Below, one piece after another: positions 9,073 through 18,130 of a DNA stretch of 64,000 nt. Both the position numbers and the translations under genes were made by a program. The DNA is from Aeromicrobium sp. Root472D3. Its GTDB lineage: Bacteria; Actinomycetota; Actinomycetes; Propionibacteriales; Nocardioidaceae. The stretch is from assembly GCF_001426485.1 (NCBI RefSeq), contig NZ_LMET01000001.1, positions 2,493,078-2,557,077 on the forward strand, written 5' to 3'. Position 1 is the first letter of the stretch. Every line of letters starts with the position of its first letter. Below the pieces are notes generated by a model, which saw nothing but the letters and a program-made list of their open reading frames with translations, was not told the origin of the DNA and searched no databases.

Positions 9073-9130
9073 GGGTGACCTTCCTGGGACGGAACCCGCG
9101 TCGCGCCCCTCGGGGCGACGCCGGTATCGA

Positions 9131-9174
9131 GTGTTGTGACGTGACTTACACTGATGCCCGCGTCGTCATAACAC
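9131..9174. promoter_or_regulatory. Candidate LysR operator dyad in divergent promoter
   Basis: Two 11-bp arms, GTGTTGTGACG (9131-9141) and CGTCATAACAC (9164-9174), are inverted and match at 10 of 11 positions, with 22 bp between them (centre-to-centre 33 bp, about three helical turns). They lie between the divergent catabolic operon (start 9072) and the LysR gene (start 9224), where LysR-type regulators bind. No other feature explains a dyad of this length here. The two-site spacing is typical of the family, but binding is inferred. Confidence 0.6.
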
Positions 9175-9223
9175 AAAGACCAACATGTCGATGAGCGCAT
9201 ACCTCGAACGTTATGGAGAAGCC

Positions 9224-10126
9224 ATGGAGGCCCAACTGTCCTTCCGACGCCTGGAGGTGTTCAGGCTCGTCGTCGAGGAGCGGAGCGTCACGCGAGCCGC
9301 CGAGGTGCTGATGATTGCGCAGCCCGCCGTCTCGGCCCAGCTGCGCGCCCTCGAGTCGTGGGTAGGTGCGCCCCTGTTCGTCCGCAAGGGCAACCGCCTC
9401 GTGCTGACCGAGACCGGTGAGCGGACAGCCGCGTGGGCCAAGGAGGTGCTCGCCGGCGCTGCCCAGATCCGGCGAGACGTCGGCGACCTTGCGTCAGGCG
9501 AGACAGGCCGCGTCATCATCGCGTCGAGCATGGCCGTCGGCACCTACCTCATCCCTCCGGTGGCCGCACAGCTCGGACATGAACGACCAAACGCCGACAT
9601 CACCGTCGCGGTGGCGCGACCGGACGAGGTGGTCCACGGCGTCGAGACCGGTGAGTTCGACTTCGGCGTCCTGAACTGGGACGGACGTGACATCCCCGAG
9701 TCCATGACGTCAGAGCTGTTGGCCGTGACACGGTTGGGCATTTTCACGACCGCCGCCCTGATCGCCCCGGGCACGACGCTGTCGCCGACCGACGCGATGG
9801 CCCTCCCGTTCGTGGGAGCACCCAAGGACGTCGTGTACCAGCGGAACCTCGTCGAGCAGCTGCGCGCAGCGGGACTCGAGGAGCCGCGCTTCACGCTGCG
9901 CCTCGGGCACTCCGAGGCCATGATCCGAGCCGCCGCCGCCAACGACTGGGCGATCATCGCTCCCGCGTACTCGGTCGGCAGCGACGCGCGACTTCACGAG
10001 GTCGAGGTGCCCGAGCTGAAGCTGACCGAGCGCATCGTCCTGCTCCACCGACGCGACCGACTCCACTCACCGCTGCAGCGCGACGCTGTCGACGCGATCC
10101 GCGAGGCGCTCGCCTCGACGGAGTGA
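9224..10126 (+). CDS. LysR-type transcriptional regulator of the catabolic cluster
   Basis: 300 residues from the ATG at 9224, chosen because GGAG lies 5 nt upstream; in-frame ATGs at 9185 and 9191 have no ribosome site. The N-terminal winged helix reads LEVFRLVVEERSVTRAAE, then QPAVSAQLRALESWVGAPLF, the standard LysR recognition helix. Residues about 90-300 form the effector-binding (periplasmic-protein-like) domain, beginning GRVIIASSMAVGTYLIPPV. It is transcribed divergently from the OCD-DapA-FAH-amidohydrolase operon and lies just upstream of the cupin-ligase operon, so it probably activates both when a pathway intermediate binds. The flanking inverted repeat 9131-9174 is its likely site. 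Confidence 0.92.
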   Translation: MEAQLSFRRLEVFRLVVEERSVTRAAEVLMIAQPAVSAQLRALESWVGAPLFVRKGNRLVLTETGERTAAWAKEVLAGAAQIRRDVGDLASGETGRVIIASSMAVGTYLIPPVAAQLGHERPNADITVAVARPDEVVHGVETGEFDFGVLNWDGRDIPESMTSELLAVTRLGIFTTAALIAPGTTLSPTDAMALPFVGAPKDVVYQRNLVEQLRAAGLEEPRFTLRLGHSEAMIRAAAANDWAIIAPAYSVGSDARLHEVEVPELKLTERIVLLHRRDRLHSPLQRDAVDAIREALASTE

Positions 10127-10155
10127 GGGGGCTACCCATCGGCGCATCGACATTT

Positions 10156-10165
10156 GGTTATGACC
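10156..10165. promoter_or_regulatory. GTTATGAC half-site upstream of cupin operon
   Basis: GGTTATGACC lies about 110 bp before the cupin start and shares the GTTATGAC core with the dyad at 9131-9174. A second weaker match would be expected nearby for a full LysR site. The assignment is inference from the shared 8-mer. Confidence 0.3.
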
Positions 10166-10273
10166 CGATCGACCTTTTGGTCTTAGCAATTATGCTTCGC
10201 CGTTCCTAGTGTGACGTGAGACACCAGACCGTTCGCTGCCCTGCAGCGACGCAGCCTCGCAAGGAGCGCCTAT

Positions 10274-11365
10274 ATGAACGCCCAGAACATCTTTCAAGAC
10301 AGCCGTGAGATCGAGCGGAAGCCGCGCGAACTGTGGAGTCCCATGAAGATCTCGGCCGCCGAGATCGAGGCGCAGCTGTCGGCACTCGAGGACGGTGACC
10401 AGGACGACCACGGTCGACGCGAAGCGTTCATCGTCCACCCGCAGGCACCGGCCGGAGTCCGCGGGCTCGCTCCTGCCACGCAGGTCGTCGTGGGCGTCGT
10501 CCTCCCAGGCGAGTCGACGGAGCTGACCCGCGACAACACCACCGGGCTCGCCATGGGCATCGGCGGCACCGGCCAGGTGGAGGTGGGCGACCGCACCATG
10601 CAGATTTCCCTTCAGGACGTCTGGACCAAGCCGACCATGCGCCTTGAGCGCTTCACTAACACCGGCACCGAGCCGTTCCGCTACCTGCGCTACTCGAACG
10701 CCGCGCTGCTCGAGTCGATCTCGGCGTTCTACGAGGACCGAGGCAGCGAAGCCGCCGCCATCGAGGCCGGAGTCATCGACCACGGTCGTCGGGCCAAGGA
10801 CCTCGCACCCGCGATCCCGCTGACCGGCGACGAGCAGCTGCTCCCTTACGAGCACCTCGTCGACCCGGACTTCGTCGAGGACAAGCCGCTCCACTTCGCG
10901 TGGGCCGAGGTAAGCCAGCACCTCAGCGGCGTGCTGGGACTGACCACCGGGTACACCGGCCGTCCTCTAGTCGTGCTCTACAACCCCGCGACCGGCCGGT
11001 TGAACGGCACGACCCCCTCGTTCTTCGCCACCATCACCGCGGTGGGTGGCGAGTTCATCGGCGGCAACCACCGGCACATGAGCTCGGCCATCAACTACCA
11101 CTTCGGTGGCAGCGGGGCGAGTGTCGTCGAGGGCCAGCGCTACGAGTGGGCGGCCGGCGACCTCATGCTCTCGGCTCCGGGTTGGGCCGCGCACCAGCAC
11201 TTCATCAGCGACGAGGGCGCCCGCGTCCTGACGGTCCAGGACCACCCGCTGCACACCTCCAACGCGTCACTGGTGTGGCAGGAGGACATCGAGCACGGTG
11301 AGATCCTGATCCTCGGATCCGAAGCCGGGTTCGAGACGAACATCGCCGACTACGCAACCAGCTGA
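10274..11365 (+). CDS. Bicupin, gentisate 1,2-dioxygenase-like
   Basis: 363 residues, close to the length of gentisate dioxygenases; AAGGAGCG precedes the ATG. The N-terminal cupin (about 60-150) is degenerate in metal ligands. The C-terminal cupin carries GGNHRHMSSAINYHF with His266, His268 and His276, and WAAHQHF with His307 and His309, candidates for the Fe(II) set. Gentisate-type enzymes usually keep their active metal in the first cupin, so the position here differs and the substrate may not be gentisate. The stop is 2 nt before the GTG of the acyl-CoA ligase, so the two are cotranscribed. A ring-cleavage role followed by the FAH enzyme is plausible inference. Confidence 0.75.
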   Translation: MNAQNIFQDSREIERKPRELWSPMKISAAEIEAQLSALEDGDQDDHGRREAFIVHPQAPAGVRGLAPATQVVVGVVLPGESTELTRDNTTGLAMGIGGTGQVEVGDRTMQISLQDVWTKPTMRLERFTNTGTEPFRYLRYSNAALLESISAFYEDRGSEAAAIEAGVIDHGRRAKDLAPAIPLTGDEQLLPYEHLVDPDFVEDKPLHFAWAEVSQHLSGVLGLTTGYTGRPLVVLYNPATGRLNGTTPSFFATITAVGGEFIGGNHRHMSSAINYHFGGSGASVVEGQRYEWAAGDLMLSAPGWAAHQHFISDEGARVLTVQDHPLHTSNASLVWQEDIEHGEILILGSEAGFETNIADYATS

Positions 11366-11367
11366 CC

Positions 11368-12924
11368 GTGCCGTTCACCAGCCCGTTCCCGCCGGTCGAC
11401 ATCCCCGACATCAGCATCGTCACCTACCTGCTGGGCGAGCTCAGCGAGGACGACGCACACCGTCGGGCAGTCGTCGACCTGCACGCCGGAGTCACCCTGA
11501 CCTACGGCGAGCTGTCGTCCGCCGTCGACCACTTCGCGGCGGCCATCGCCGCGGATACTGACAATGGAGAGACGGTCGCACTGATGGGACCGAACTCCGC
11601 CCGATGGGTCGTGGCGTACCTCGGGGCGCTCAAGGCGGGCGTCGTCGTCACACCGGTGACGACGCTCGCCAACGCATCCGAGGTCGCGAAGCAGCTAACG
11701 GCCTCGAAGGCCATGAAGATCTATGCGGATCCCGTCGTGCTCGAGGCGGCGCGCGCTGGAGCCGAACAGGCAGGACTTGACGCTGGGGCGGCCCGCGACC
11801 TCGACTCGGTGGACCTGTCCCCAGAGACAGCCACGCCGTTTGTCGACCGCGTCGTCGCGCCGGTCACCCAAGTGGCGACGCTCCCGTTCTCGTCAGGCAC
11901 CACAGCCCTGCCGAAGGGAGTCTCGCTGACCCATCGCAACCTCGTCGCGAACCTGTGCCAGCTGGACGAACCGCTCGGCATTGATCACCATTCCGCTGTG
12001 CTGGGCCTGCTTCCGTTCGCCCACATCTACGGGATGACGGTGGTGGTGAACCTATCGCTCCGCCGGCGGGCAACCATCGTGACGATGCGCTCGTTCGACC
12101 TCGACACGCTTCTGGACGTCATCGAGCGCGAACGACTCACACATTTGCCTGTCGCTCCACCCGTCATGGTCGCGATCGGCAAGTCGCCATCCCTCGACGG
12201 TCGCGATCTGTCATCGGTCCGACTCGTGCTGTCGGGAGCCGCACCGCTGGACGCGACCCTCGCTGGGGCCGTGGCTACGCGTCTCGGATGCGCGGTCCGC
12301 CAGGCCTACGGCATGACCGAGATGAGCCCGGTCAGCCACATCGCCCCGCTCTCGGTCGACAACATCGCGCCCGCGTCGGTCGGCCTCACCGTCGCCAACA
12401 TGACCTGCAAGCTGGTCGACCCCGAGACAGGCCAGGAACGCGGGCTCCCCCAGTCGGGCGTCAGCGAACGCGGAGAGCTCTGGTGCAAGGGACCGAACGT
12501 CATGCTTGGGTACCTCGACAACCCGACCGCGACGGCCACAACCTTGGATGCCGAGGGCTACCTGCACACCGGCGACATCGCGGTCGTCGACTCACAAGGC
12601 GCCGTGACGATCGTCGATCGTCTCAAGGAACTCATCAAGTACAAGGGCTACCAAGTGGCGCCCGCCGAGATCGAGGGCCTGCTGCTCGAACACCCGGACA
12701 TAGCTGACGTTGCCGTGGTCGGCGACCCGATCGGCGACGGGGACGAGGCGCCACACGCTTACGTGGTCGTCGCACCGGGAGCGATCATTGACGAAGACAC
12801 AGTCCTTTCGTACGTCCAGGAGCGGGTGGCCCCCTACAAGAAGGTAAGAGCCGTCAGCTTCATCGACGCCGTGCCAAAGTCGGCTTCCGGCAAGATCCTT
12901 CGCAGAACCCTACGGAAGAGCTGA
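11368..12924 (+). CDS. Acyl-/aryl-CoA ligase (AMP-forming, 4-coumarate-CoA ligase-like)
   Basis: 518 residues, GTG start 2 nt after the cupin stop. ANL-superfamily motifs are all present: the P-loop-like FSSGTTALPKGVSLTH (174-190), YGMTEMSP (314-321), YLHTGDIA (about 397-404), DRLKELIKYKGYQV hinge, and the catalytic Lys in PKSASGKI (Lys509). It activates a carboxylic acid to its adenylate and then its CoA thioester. The LPFAHIYGM segment is typical of 4CL-like enzymes. It presumably prepares an aromatic or aliphatic acid from the P450/cupin pathway, though no beta-oxidation gene accompanies it here. Confidence 0.92.
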   Translation: MPFTSPFPPVDIPDISIVTYLLGELSEDDAHRRAVVDLHAGVTLTYGELSSAVDHFAAAIAADTDNGETVALMGPNSARWVVAYLGALKAGVVVTPVTTLANASEVAKQLTASKAMKIYADPVVLEAARAGAEQAGLDAGAARDLDSVDLSPETATPFVDRVVAPVTQVATLPFSSGTTALPKGVSLTHRNLVANLCQLDEPLGIDHHSAVLGLLPFAHIYGMTVVVNLSLRRRATIVTMRSFDLDTLLDVIERERLTHLPVAPPVMVAIGKSPSLDGRDLSSVRLVLSGAAPLDATLAGAVATRLGCAVRQAYGMTEMSPVSHIAPLSVDNIAPASVGLTVANMTCKLVDPETGQERGLPQSGVSERGELWCKGPNVMLGYLDNPTATATTLDAEGYLHTGDIAVVDSQGAVTIVDRLKELIKYKGYQVAPAEIEGLLLEHPDIADVAVVGDPIGDGDEAPHAYVVVAPGAIIDEDTVLSYVQERVAPYKKVRAVSFIDAVPKSASGKILRRTLRKS

Positions 12925-13532
12925 ACGTCAGGCGAAGGACCTTGAGTCGCTGGGACGCATGGCCGGTAGAAGGTGTTCCGGGTCCGGACACGCACCTTGT
13001 GCCCGGGCCCGGGACTGCGCATGTTCTGGAAGGACTGACTGCGGCGACCGCTTCTTGGTTTGCAAACCCACGCGGCGTCCGCTTCCACCCATGCGGTACG
13101 CCGGCGCTCGCATTCTTGGCTGGGTGTCGTTGCGAGCTGCCACGCGGTGAAGGTCGTCGTGCCAGAGAGCGCAAGAGGCTTGGACGGTCTTCCGTGACAA
13201 CAACGTGTCCGAACAACACAGCTAGCCCGCAAGCCCGTCGTCCTGTAGGGGCACGCCCCACTCTGTTCGAGTTCCTGCCGCCAGGCCGAGCTTCCTTCCT
13301 GTTGACGTCGCCGAAGGCGTCAGACTCCCCACGCCTCGTGGTGCCCCAGATCGCACGCACGACAGCGAGAGGGAACGGATACCGCACGGAGAGGACAGCC
13401 GGCGCGGCGACTGTGCGCACGGTTGACGTGCCTGTCCTACACAGGACCGTCCAGGTCGACAGCCAAGAAGGTAGACAACGTAGCGCAATTCCCCGCTGCC
13501 GTCGTCTTCGCCAAACCTGCAGGAGAAGCCCG
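12925..13532. other. No recognisable gene; flank of catabolic cluster
   Basis: About 600 bases. A long plus-strand frame crosses it but its first 197 codons are Arg/Pro-rich without motifs or a ribosome site. Several minus-strand frames are similar. No tRNA, repeat or insertion-sequence end was seen. Confidence 0.5.
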
Positions 13533-14121
13533 ATGAACACCGTTCCTACCTACACCCAGATCCTCGTCATTGAAGGAACCGCGCGCGCCAAAACACGATT
13601 CTTTGCCCGGCTGAACAAGGCGCGGGTTGGCGACAAGGTCGAATTCGGCCTCATGACGGCCCTAGTCTACGCCCGTTCGCACAAGATCCAGGTCGGCAGC
13701 CGATACGTGCCAGGCTGGTACACGGACCAGTTCCGAACGATTCGGCGCCAAGTCAGGTTCAGTGACCCCGTCATCATCGCCGAGCCAGCACCCGCGGTCA
13801 TCGGTAAACGGCAGGTAGAGGTGATGGTCGTTAGTGCGGTGTGGCCGATCACCCATGAGCAGCTCGTGTTCCTCAGCGAGGTGAGCCCCGGCCTCACGCT
13901 TTCGCGTGGTCACCTTCGGCTTCTCGTGCGGACATGCAGAAGGCGGTACACAGCACGTGAGCAGAACGTCGACCAGAGACCTGCAGGACTCCGAGGTCGA
14001 CGAGATCTGCGGCCTTGCCGGCTACCCATCGGAACGATGCAGCGACGAGCCTGCGCCGAGATGCCTCGAGATTCCCAGGTGGGAGGACCTCGAAGCCGCC
14101 CTCAAAGCAGCTACCTACTAG
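13533..14121 (+). pseudogene. Hypothetical small gene, probably frameshifted
   Basis: The ATG at 13533 has AGGAGA 7 nt upstream and opens a frame with good actinobacterial codon use (MNTVPTYTQILVIEGTARAK ... WPITHEQLVFLSEVSPGLTL) to about 13900. Beyond that the frame turns Arg-rich, while the +1 frame becomes convincing: VTFGFSCGHAEGG ... CLEIPRWEDLEAALKAATY, stop at 14121. A one-base indel near 13900-13910 would join them into a protein of about 195 residues. Alternatively a second small gene starts at the GTG at 13957, preceded by GAAGGCGG. No family is recognised in either part. Confidence 0.4.
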
Positions 14122-14535
14122 CTCCGGCTACCTGCGGGACCCGTGTGGTCTTCGCTCCCACTTCCCGCCACTTACCTGGGTTGGTCCCGGCTGGCGACAG
14201 ACACCGCAGCGACTCGGCTGATCAGACCCGGTGCAAGACCGGCGGATCTGGTTACTGGCTCAGTGGAGGTCCGTCTGGCCCTGCGGAGTGGGTGTGGACG
14301 TCGCGCGGTAAGCCCGGAGGCTCGTGCCGGGTCGGCGGCGGAGCTGGGCACGCGAGGTGGAGGCCGACTCGAAGCCGGCGGTCGCTGCGACCGCACCGGT
14401 CAGGTTGGTCTTCTCGAGCAGCTCTTGGGCTCGGCGAACGCGTTGGCGTTGAGCTACGACGTGACGAGATGCTCAGACCGACGCGCGCTTCCTCGCGTTG
14501 TGCGCGAAGGTGCCGAGGCCAACGACTCGCCGACC
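14122..14535. other. No recognisable gene
   Basis: About 410 bases between the broken small gene and the convergent SIR2-like gene. Open frames on both strands are Arg-rich and lack ribosome sites or motifs. Confidence 0.4.
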
Positions 14536-15864
14536 TCACTGCGCCTCTCTGGCAGACGGCGTAAGCACCAGGTACCGACCGCTGCCATCTTCAGACCACC
14601 GCACAGCGTGCGCGACTCGGGACCTGCGACCGGTGGCGTACTCGACCTCTATGCGATCCGGACGCCCCATCGGTCCGAGGAGTTCGCGCACTGGGACCGT
14701 CGCTGAGCCCCACGGAACACTCGCTGCGTCTGCGACCTGGACGCGAGCGAGCCCGTCCCCATCCCTGGCGACAGCCGAGGTCACGGCAGCCCACGGGGTG
14801 GTTCCCCAACCAACGGTAAGCCGCACGTCACCATCGAGGTCCGCGGGCAGCTCGACCGTCATGTCTTCGTCGAGCTGCTCGGCCCACCGCATGACGCAGT
14901 CGTCACCGCCGACGTGCTGTATGCGCCCAAGGTCTGCACCTAGTTCGACGAGCCTGCCTCCTACTACATCAGGGACCGGGTCTACGACCACCACCTCGCA
15001 CGTCGAGTTCACGATCGTGTCGGCAAGCATCCCGCTCGTGACAAGGTCCGTCAGCGGGAGCGAGTACCCGACAACAGTCACGCGGTCAGCCTCGGCAAGC
15101 GCTTGAGCCGTCGTACGCCACAACTCGCGGGCCAGCGGGTTGGCGTAGAACGACGACTTGGCTGCCGCCGGCGGAACGATGTACGCCTCCGTGCCGGGCA
15201 GGACTTGGCGGCGGTCCTCGTCATCCGGTACTTGCGGCTCACCCCATCTACCAGGCATGTACCACCGGCCGATGCTTGCTCCGGAGACATCGCCGGGTAT
15301 CCAGAACGTGTCCACAGAACCGTGCAGCTTCAGGTACCGGAACGTGTCGGACCTCTGGGTGCCCCACTGCATCCCCTCGGCAGGACGCTCTCGCAGGGGC
15401 GGCATGTGCCGGATGCTCTCGGCTCCTGTGACCAGCCGGCTCTCTCCGTCGAACAGGCCTGCCATGCCGACCGCTGTCTCAACAAGGGTGTCGTAGTTGA
15501 ACGTGGCCACTGTGGTCTTCTGGAAGTGGAAGACCCCCAACAGGCGCCTCAGCCACCACGGCATCTCGTCAGCGTGCGCCACCTGCTGTCGCGCAACGAT
15601 GACATCGCGCACCGCCTCCGTCGCCATCAAGAACAACGACTGGTTGGCTGCGTTCTTCGCCGCGCTCAGGTCAGGTTGAGGTTCCGCGAGCCGGGACAGC
15701 CACCGTTCAAGCTGCGAGCCGTCAAACTCGAGACGCTCGAGGCCGGTAGCTCCCCGAGCACTCAGTAGGTTCAGCACCTCCTGACCCAGCTCCGCAGTCA
15801 TCGGCATCGCGCTCGACACAGCCCTTGAGAACCCCGCCCCCAGGATGACAACATCGCCGGTCAT
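14536..15864 (-). CDS. SIR2-like NAD-binding protein, candidate defence gene
   Basis: 442 residues. The N-terminal two-thirds is a SIR2-like domain (PF13289 type): VVILGAGFSRAVS (6-18) is the NAD-binding loop, TTVATFNYDTLVE (117-129) contains the conserved Asn123-Asp125, LKLHGSVDTFW (179-189) contains His181 in the catalytic position, and VTVVGYSLPLTD (262-273) closes the Rossmann fold. Residues about 330-442 form a different, probably beta-rich domain that I do not recognise. In many defence systems this SIR2 subtype depletes NAD on phage infection; here it stands alone without an obvious partner gene. Its place in an island of broken genes fits a defence role. The function is inferred from family, not shown. 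Confidence 0.75.
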   Translation of the reverse strand: MTGDVVILGAGFSRAVSSAMPMTAELGQEVLNLLSARGATGLERLEFDGSQLERWLSRLAEPQPDLSAAKNAANQSLFLMATEAVRDVIVARQQVAHADEMPWWLRRLLGVFHFQKTTVATFNYDTLVETAVGMAGLFDGESRLVTGAESIRHMPPLRERPAEGMQWGTQRSDTFRYLKLHGSVDTFWIPGDVSGASIGRWYMPGRWGEPQVPDDEDRRQVLPGTEAYIVPPAAAKSSFYANPLARELWRTTAQALAEADRVTVVGYSLPLTDLVTSGMLADTIVNSTCEVVVVDPVPDVVGGRLVELGADLGRIQHVGGDDCVMRWAEQLDEDMTVELPADLDGDVRLTVGWGTTPWAAVTSAVARDGDGLARVQVADAASVPWGSATVPVRELLGPMGRPDRIEVEYATGRRSRVAHAVRWSEDGSGRYLVLTPSAREAQ

Positions 15865-16098
15865 CTGGCGACTCTACCGAGCCATGGCCGCGCGCCCCGC
15901 GAAGCTGCCATCTCACTCATACGTTCACGTCCATGAAGTCTCTTGCGGTCTTCGTCGTCGGGCGTCTTCGACTGCTAAGACCTATCCCGCTAGACGCCGT
16001 CGTGGCGGACTAGCCGCCTACCAAGGCGCGCCGGCCACAAGATGCCGACGTGACGATCGGTCTGTGACCGGCGAGCCGGTGCAGGTCGCGCGCACTCG

Positions 16099-16767
16099 TC
16101 AGCGAACGACCTTCAGAGACTGCGAAGCCTTCTTGGACTTGACGACGGACAGAGTCTGCGTGGTCTTGTACAGGACTACGTCGACAGGCTTGACGGTCGC
16201 GGCGAACCGGGTCCCCGTGACGGGGGGCACCGAGTTGGGGTGCTCAAGGAACGAGTCGCCCCAGATGTTGTCCCCGACGAGCGAGCGCAGGAACGGGTCG
16301 TTCACGTACGCCATGCGCGCCTTGTAGATGCCGTCGAATGCGCCGGTGCAGTCGAGGAACATGAGGGTGACGTCGTAGCCCTCGACGTTGTTCAGCTCGG
16401 TGCCGGTCACGACGCACGACATGGGGATGGCCGTCGTCCCGTCCGAGACGAGGGTCGTGCTGGACTGCAGGACCTTGTACTTGACCGTCGTGGTGACCCG
16501 GTAGCTGCCTGCCTTCAGCGAGACGGCGTTCTTGTTCTTCGCAACGGTCTTGCTGCCCTTCTTCACCGTCAGCGTCTTAGAGACGAGCTGGACGGCAGGG
16601 CCAATCTTGACCTTCGGGGCGACCTTGGCCTTCGTCTTGTTCTTCAGCTTGACCTTGGCGATCTTCTGAATGCTGACGTTGTCGGCCGGGGCGGCGTTGG
16701 CCGGCGCCACACCTGCGACGAGGACGACGGATGCCGCGAGGGCGGTGATGCGGGCAAGGGTCTTCAA
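16099..16767 (-). CDS. Secreted hypothetical protein, Lys-rich
   Basis: 222 residues. MKTLARITALAASVVLVAGV followed by APANAAP is a clear Sec signal peptide with cleavage after ANA (about residue 25). The mature part begins very Lys-rich (KIAKVKLKNKTKAKVAPKVK) and continues as alternating beta-like segments. Two Cys residues (in MSCVVTG and LDCTGAF) could form a disulfide. A similar Lys-rich style appears at the C-terminus of the Ig-repeat PstS-like protein at 49705-51591, perhaps only convergent. No domain family is recognised. Confidence 0.65.
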   Translation of the reverse strand: MKTLARITALAASVVLVAGVAPANAAPADNVSIQKIAKVKLKNKTKAKVAPKVKIGPAVQLVSKTLTVKKGSKTVAKNKNAVSLKAGSYRVTTTVKYKVLQSSTTLVSDGTTAIPMSCVVTGTELNNVEGYDVTLMFLDCTGAFDGIYKARMAYVNDPFLRSLVGDNIWGDSFLEHPNSVPPVTGTRFAATVKPVDVVLYKTTQTLSVVKSKKASQSLKVVR

Positions 16768-17094
16768 GAAACTTCTCCGGGTTCGTTGTGACGGGTGCTG
16801 GGTTCGCAGCCGCGACAGCGTAACGCGGCGTCCGGCTACCCGTCCGAGGTTTCAGAATCCCTGTCACATCGGGCTATGCGACTCATCCGATCGGGCCATG
16901 ATGCGGCGATCAGGGCCTGCGCAGACCACCTGGGCACCGCCTGCCCTGCGCTACTCGGTCAGCGTCTGTACCACCACACAGTTCGGTCCTTGCGGTTGCG
17001 CGACATCTTCCGAGGCCGGCCAAGTCCGGGTACACCGCAAGAACCGGACCGCGCTTGATGTAGGTGACAGGGCGGCCGTGCTGGCGATGCGGAC
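16768..17094. other. Intergenic, nothing recognised
   Basis: About 330 bases between two minus-strand genes. It carries the promoter region of the secreted protein, and no coding frame or RNA was recognised. Confidence 0.4.
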
Positions 17095-17550
17095 CTAGCC
17101 TCGGGGCTGGTCTGGTTGAGCAACATGGGCTGCCGATGTGGCGGTCGTGCCCTTCTGGCTTGCCGCCCAGATGGCCAGGAGGCTGAGAGCTTCGCTGGCG
17201 GCGGAGTCCGGTTCGGCTGTGTACGCGACCAGGTTGGTCGTGGAGCCCGGCTCGATCGGGAGGCTCTCGTACGGCAGGTCGAGGTCTCCCACCGCGGAGT
17301 GGTGGAAGTGCTTGACGCCAGTGGCATGGATGCGGACGTCGTGGGCGGCCCAGCGGGTGCGGAAGTCGTCGCTGCGGGTGGAGAGCTGGCCGACGAGGTC
17401 TGACAGGTCGCGGTCGTGCGGGTCCCGTCCGGTCTCGGCTCGCAAGATGGCGACGGTGTCGTTGGCGACGGTCTCCCAGTCCCGGAAGAACGCCCGCGCG
17501 CCGGGGTTGAGGAACATGAATAGGGCGCTGAAGAAGCCATCACTGTTCAA
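17095..17550 (-). pseudogene. N-terminally truncated MmyB-like regulator (ligand-binding domain only)
   Basis: About 151 residues, in frame only from a TTG at 17550. The sequence FMFLNPGARAFFRDWETVAND, VAILRAETGRDPHDRDLSDL, FRTRWAAHDVRIHATGVKHF and NLVAYTAEPDSAASEALSLL matches, segment by segment, the MmyB-like ligand-binding domain (PF17765). In full-length proteins of about 270-290 residues this domain follows an XRE-type helix-turn-helix. Here the DNA-binding part is missing and no in-frame upstream extension exists, so the gene is a 5'-truncated relic. Confidence 0.8.
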
Positions 17551-17616
17551 GCGACTGTTCGGCTGACCCCTCGCATGCCCGGAACCCGCGGTGCGCGAAC
17601 GCCGGGGCGCGAAGTT

Positions 17617-17913
17617 CTAGGCCCGGTCCGCGCCGACCGTACCTGCCGGGTGGTCGGCGGCGGCCGAGCTGGGGTCAACGGCCAGTAGGCGCACGTCCCG
17701 GCCGTCATTGCCAAGTTGGGCCACCTTGTAGGGGCGCTGCTCGACGGAGTCATCTACGACCATGACGACGTCCCCCACGCTCAAGTGCCCGACGGCGGAC
17801 CTAGGTAGGCGGGCCTCGATGACCTCAGCGTCCCCAAACACGGTCAAGTCCAGCTGGAGTTCCAGCACCTCGGACGACACGTCACTCGCCCTTGCGCCGA
17901 GGAGAGAACGCAC
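17617..17913 (-). CDS. Small hypothetical protein
   Basis: 98 residues from a GTG at 17913. The middle part (VLELQLDLTVFGDAEVIEAR, SAVGHLSVGDVVMVVDD, YKVAQLGNDGRDVRLLAVD) alternates strands and turns like a small beta barrel. No family is recognised and the ribosome site is weak, so the start is uncertain. Confidence 0.45.
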   Translation of the reverse strand: MRSLLGARASDVSSEVLELQLDLTVFGDAEVIEARLPRSAVGHLSVGDVVMVVDDSVEQRPYKVAQLGNDGRDVRLLAVDPSSAAADHPAGTVGADRA

Positions 17914-18130
17914 AGGTGGCCAACTTCGAGCTCATGACCAGCAGCCTAGGGCGAGACACTGACAACCCGGCTGAGCGTGCCTGCGTTGCAGGCGAACTAG
18001 AAGCTGATCGCGTGCACCGGCCGGCCACCGTCGGCACCCCGCCCGGCCACCCCGTGGCGTTGGCGTCGGCAGCACCCGAGTACTGGCCGTATCAGCACTT
18101 CGGCCACCTGCCACGTGGCACCATGCGGGG

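Noticed and set aside
9073..9130. Riboswitch in the OCD operon leader
   Set aside because: The leader is short and its only strong structure is the GC hairpin near 9108-9122; no known aptamer pattern was seen.
12942..14564. 540-residue plus-strand open frame
   Set aside because: Only codons from the ATG at 13533 to about 13900 look coding; both flanks are Arg-rich without motifs.
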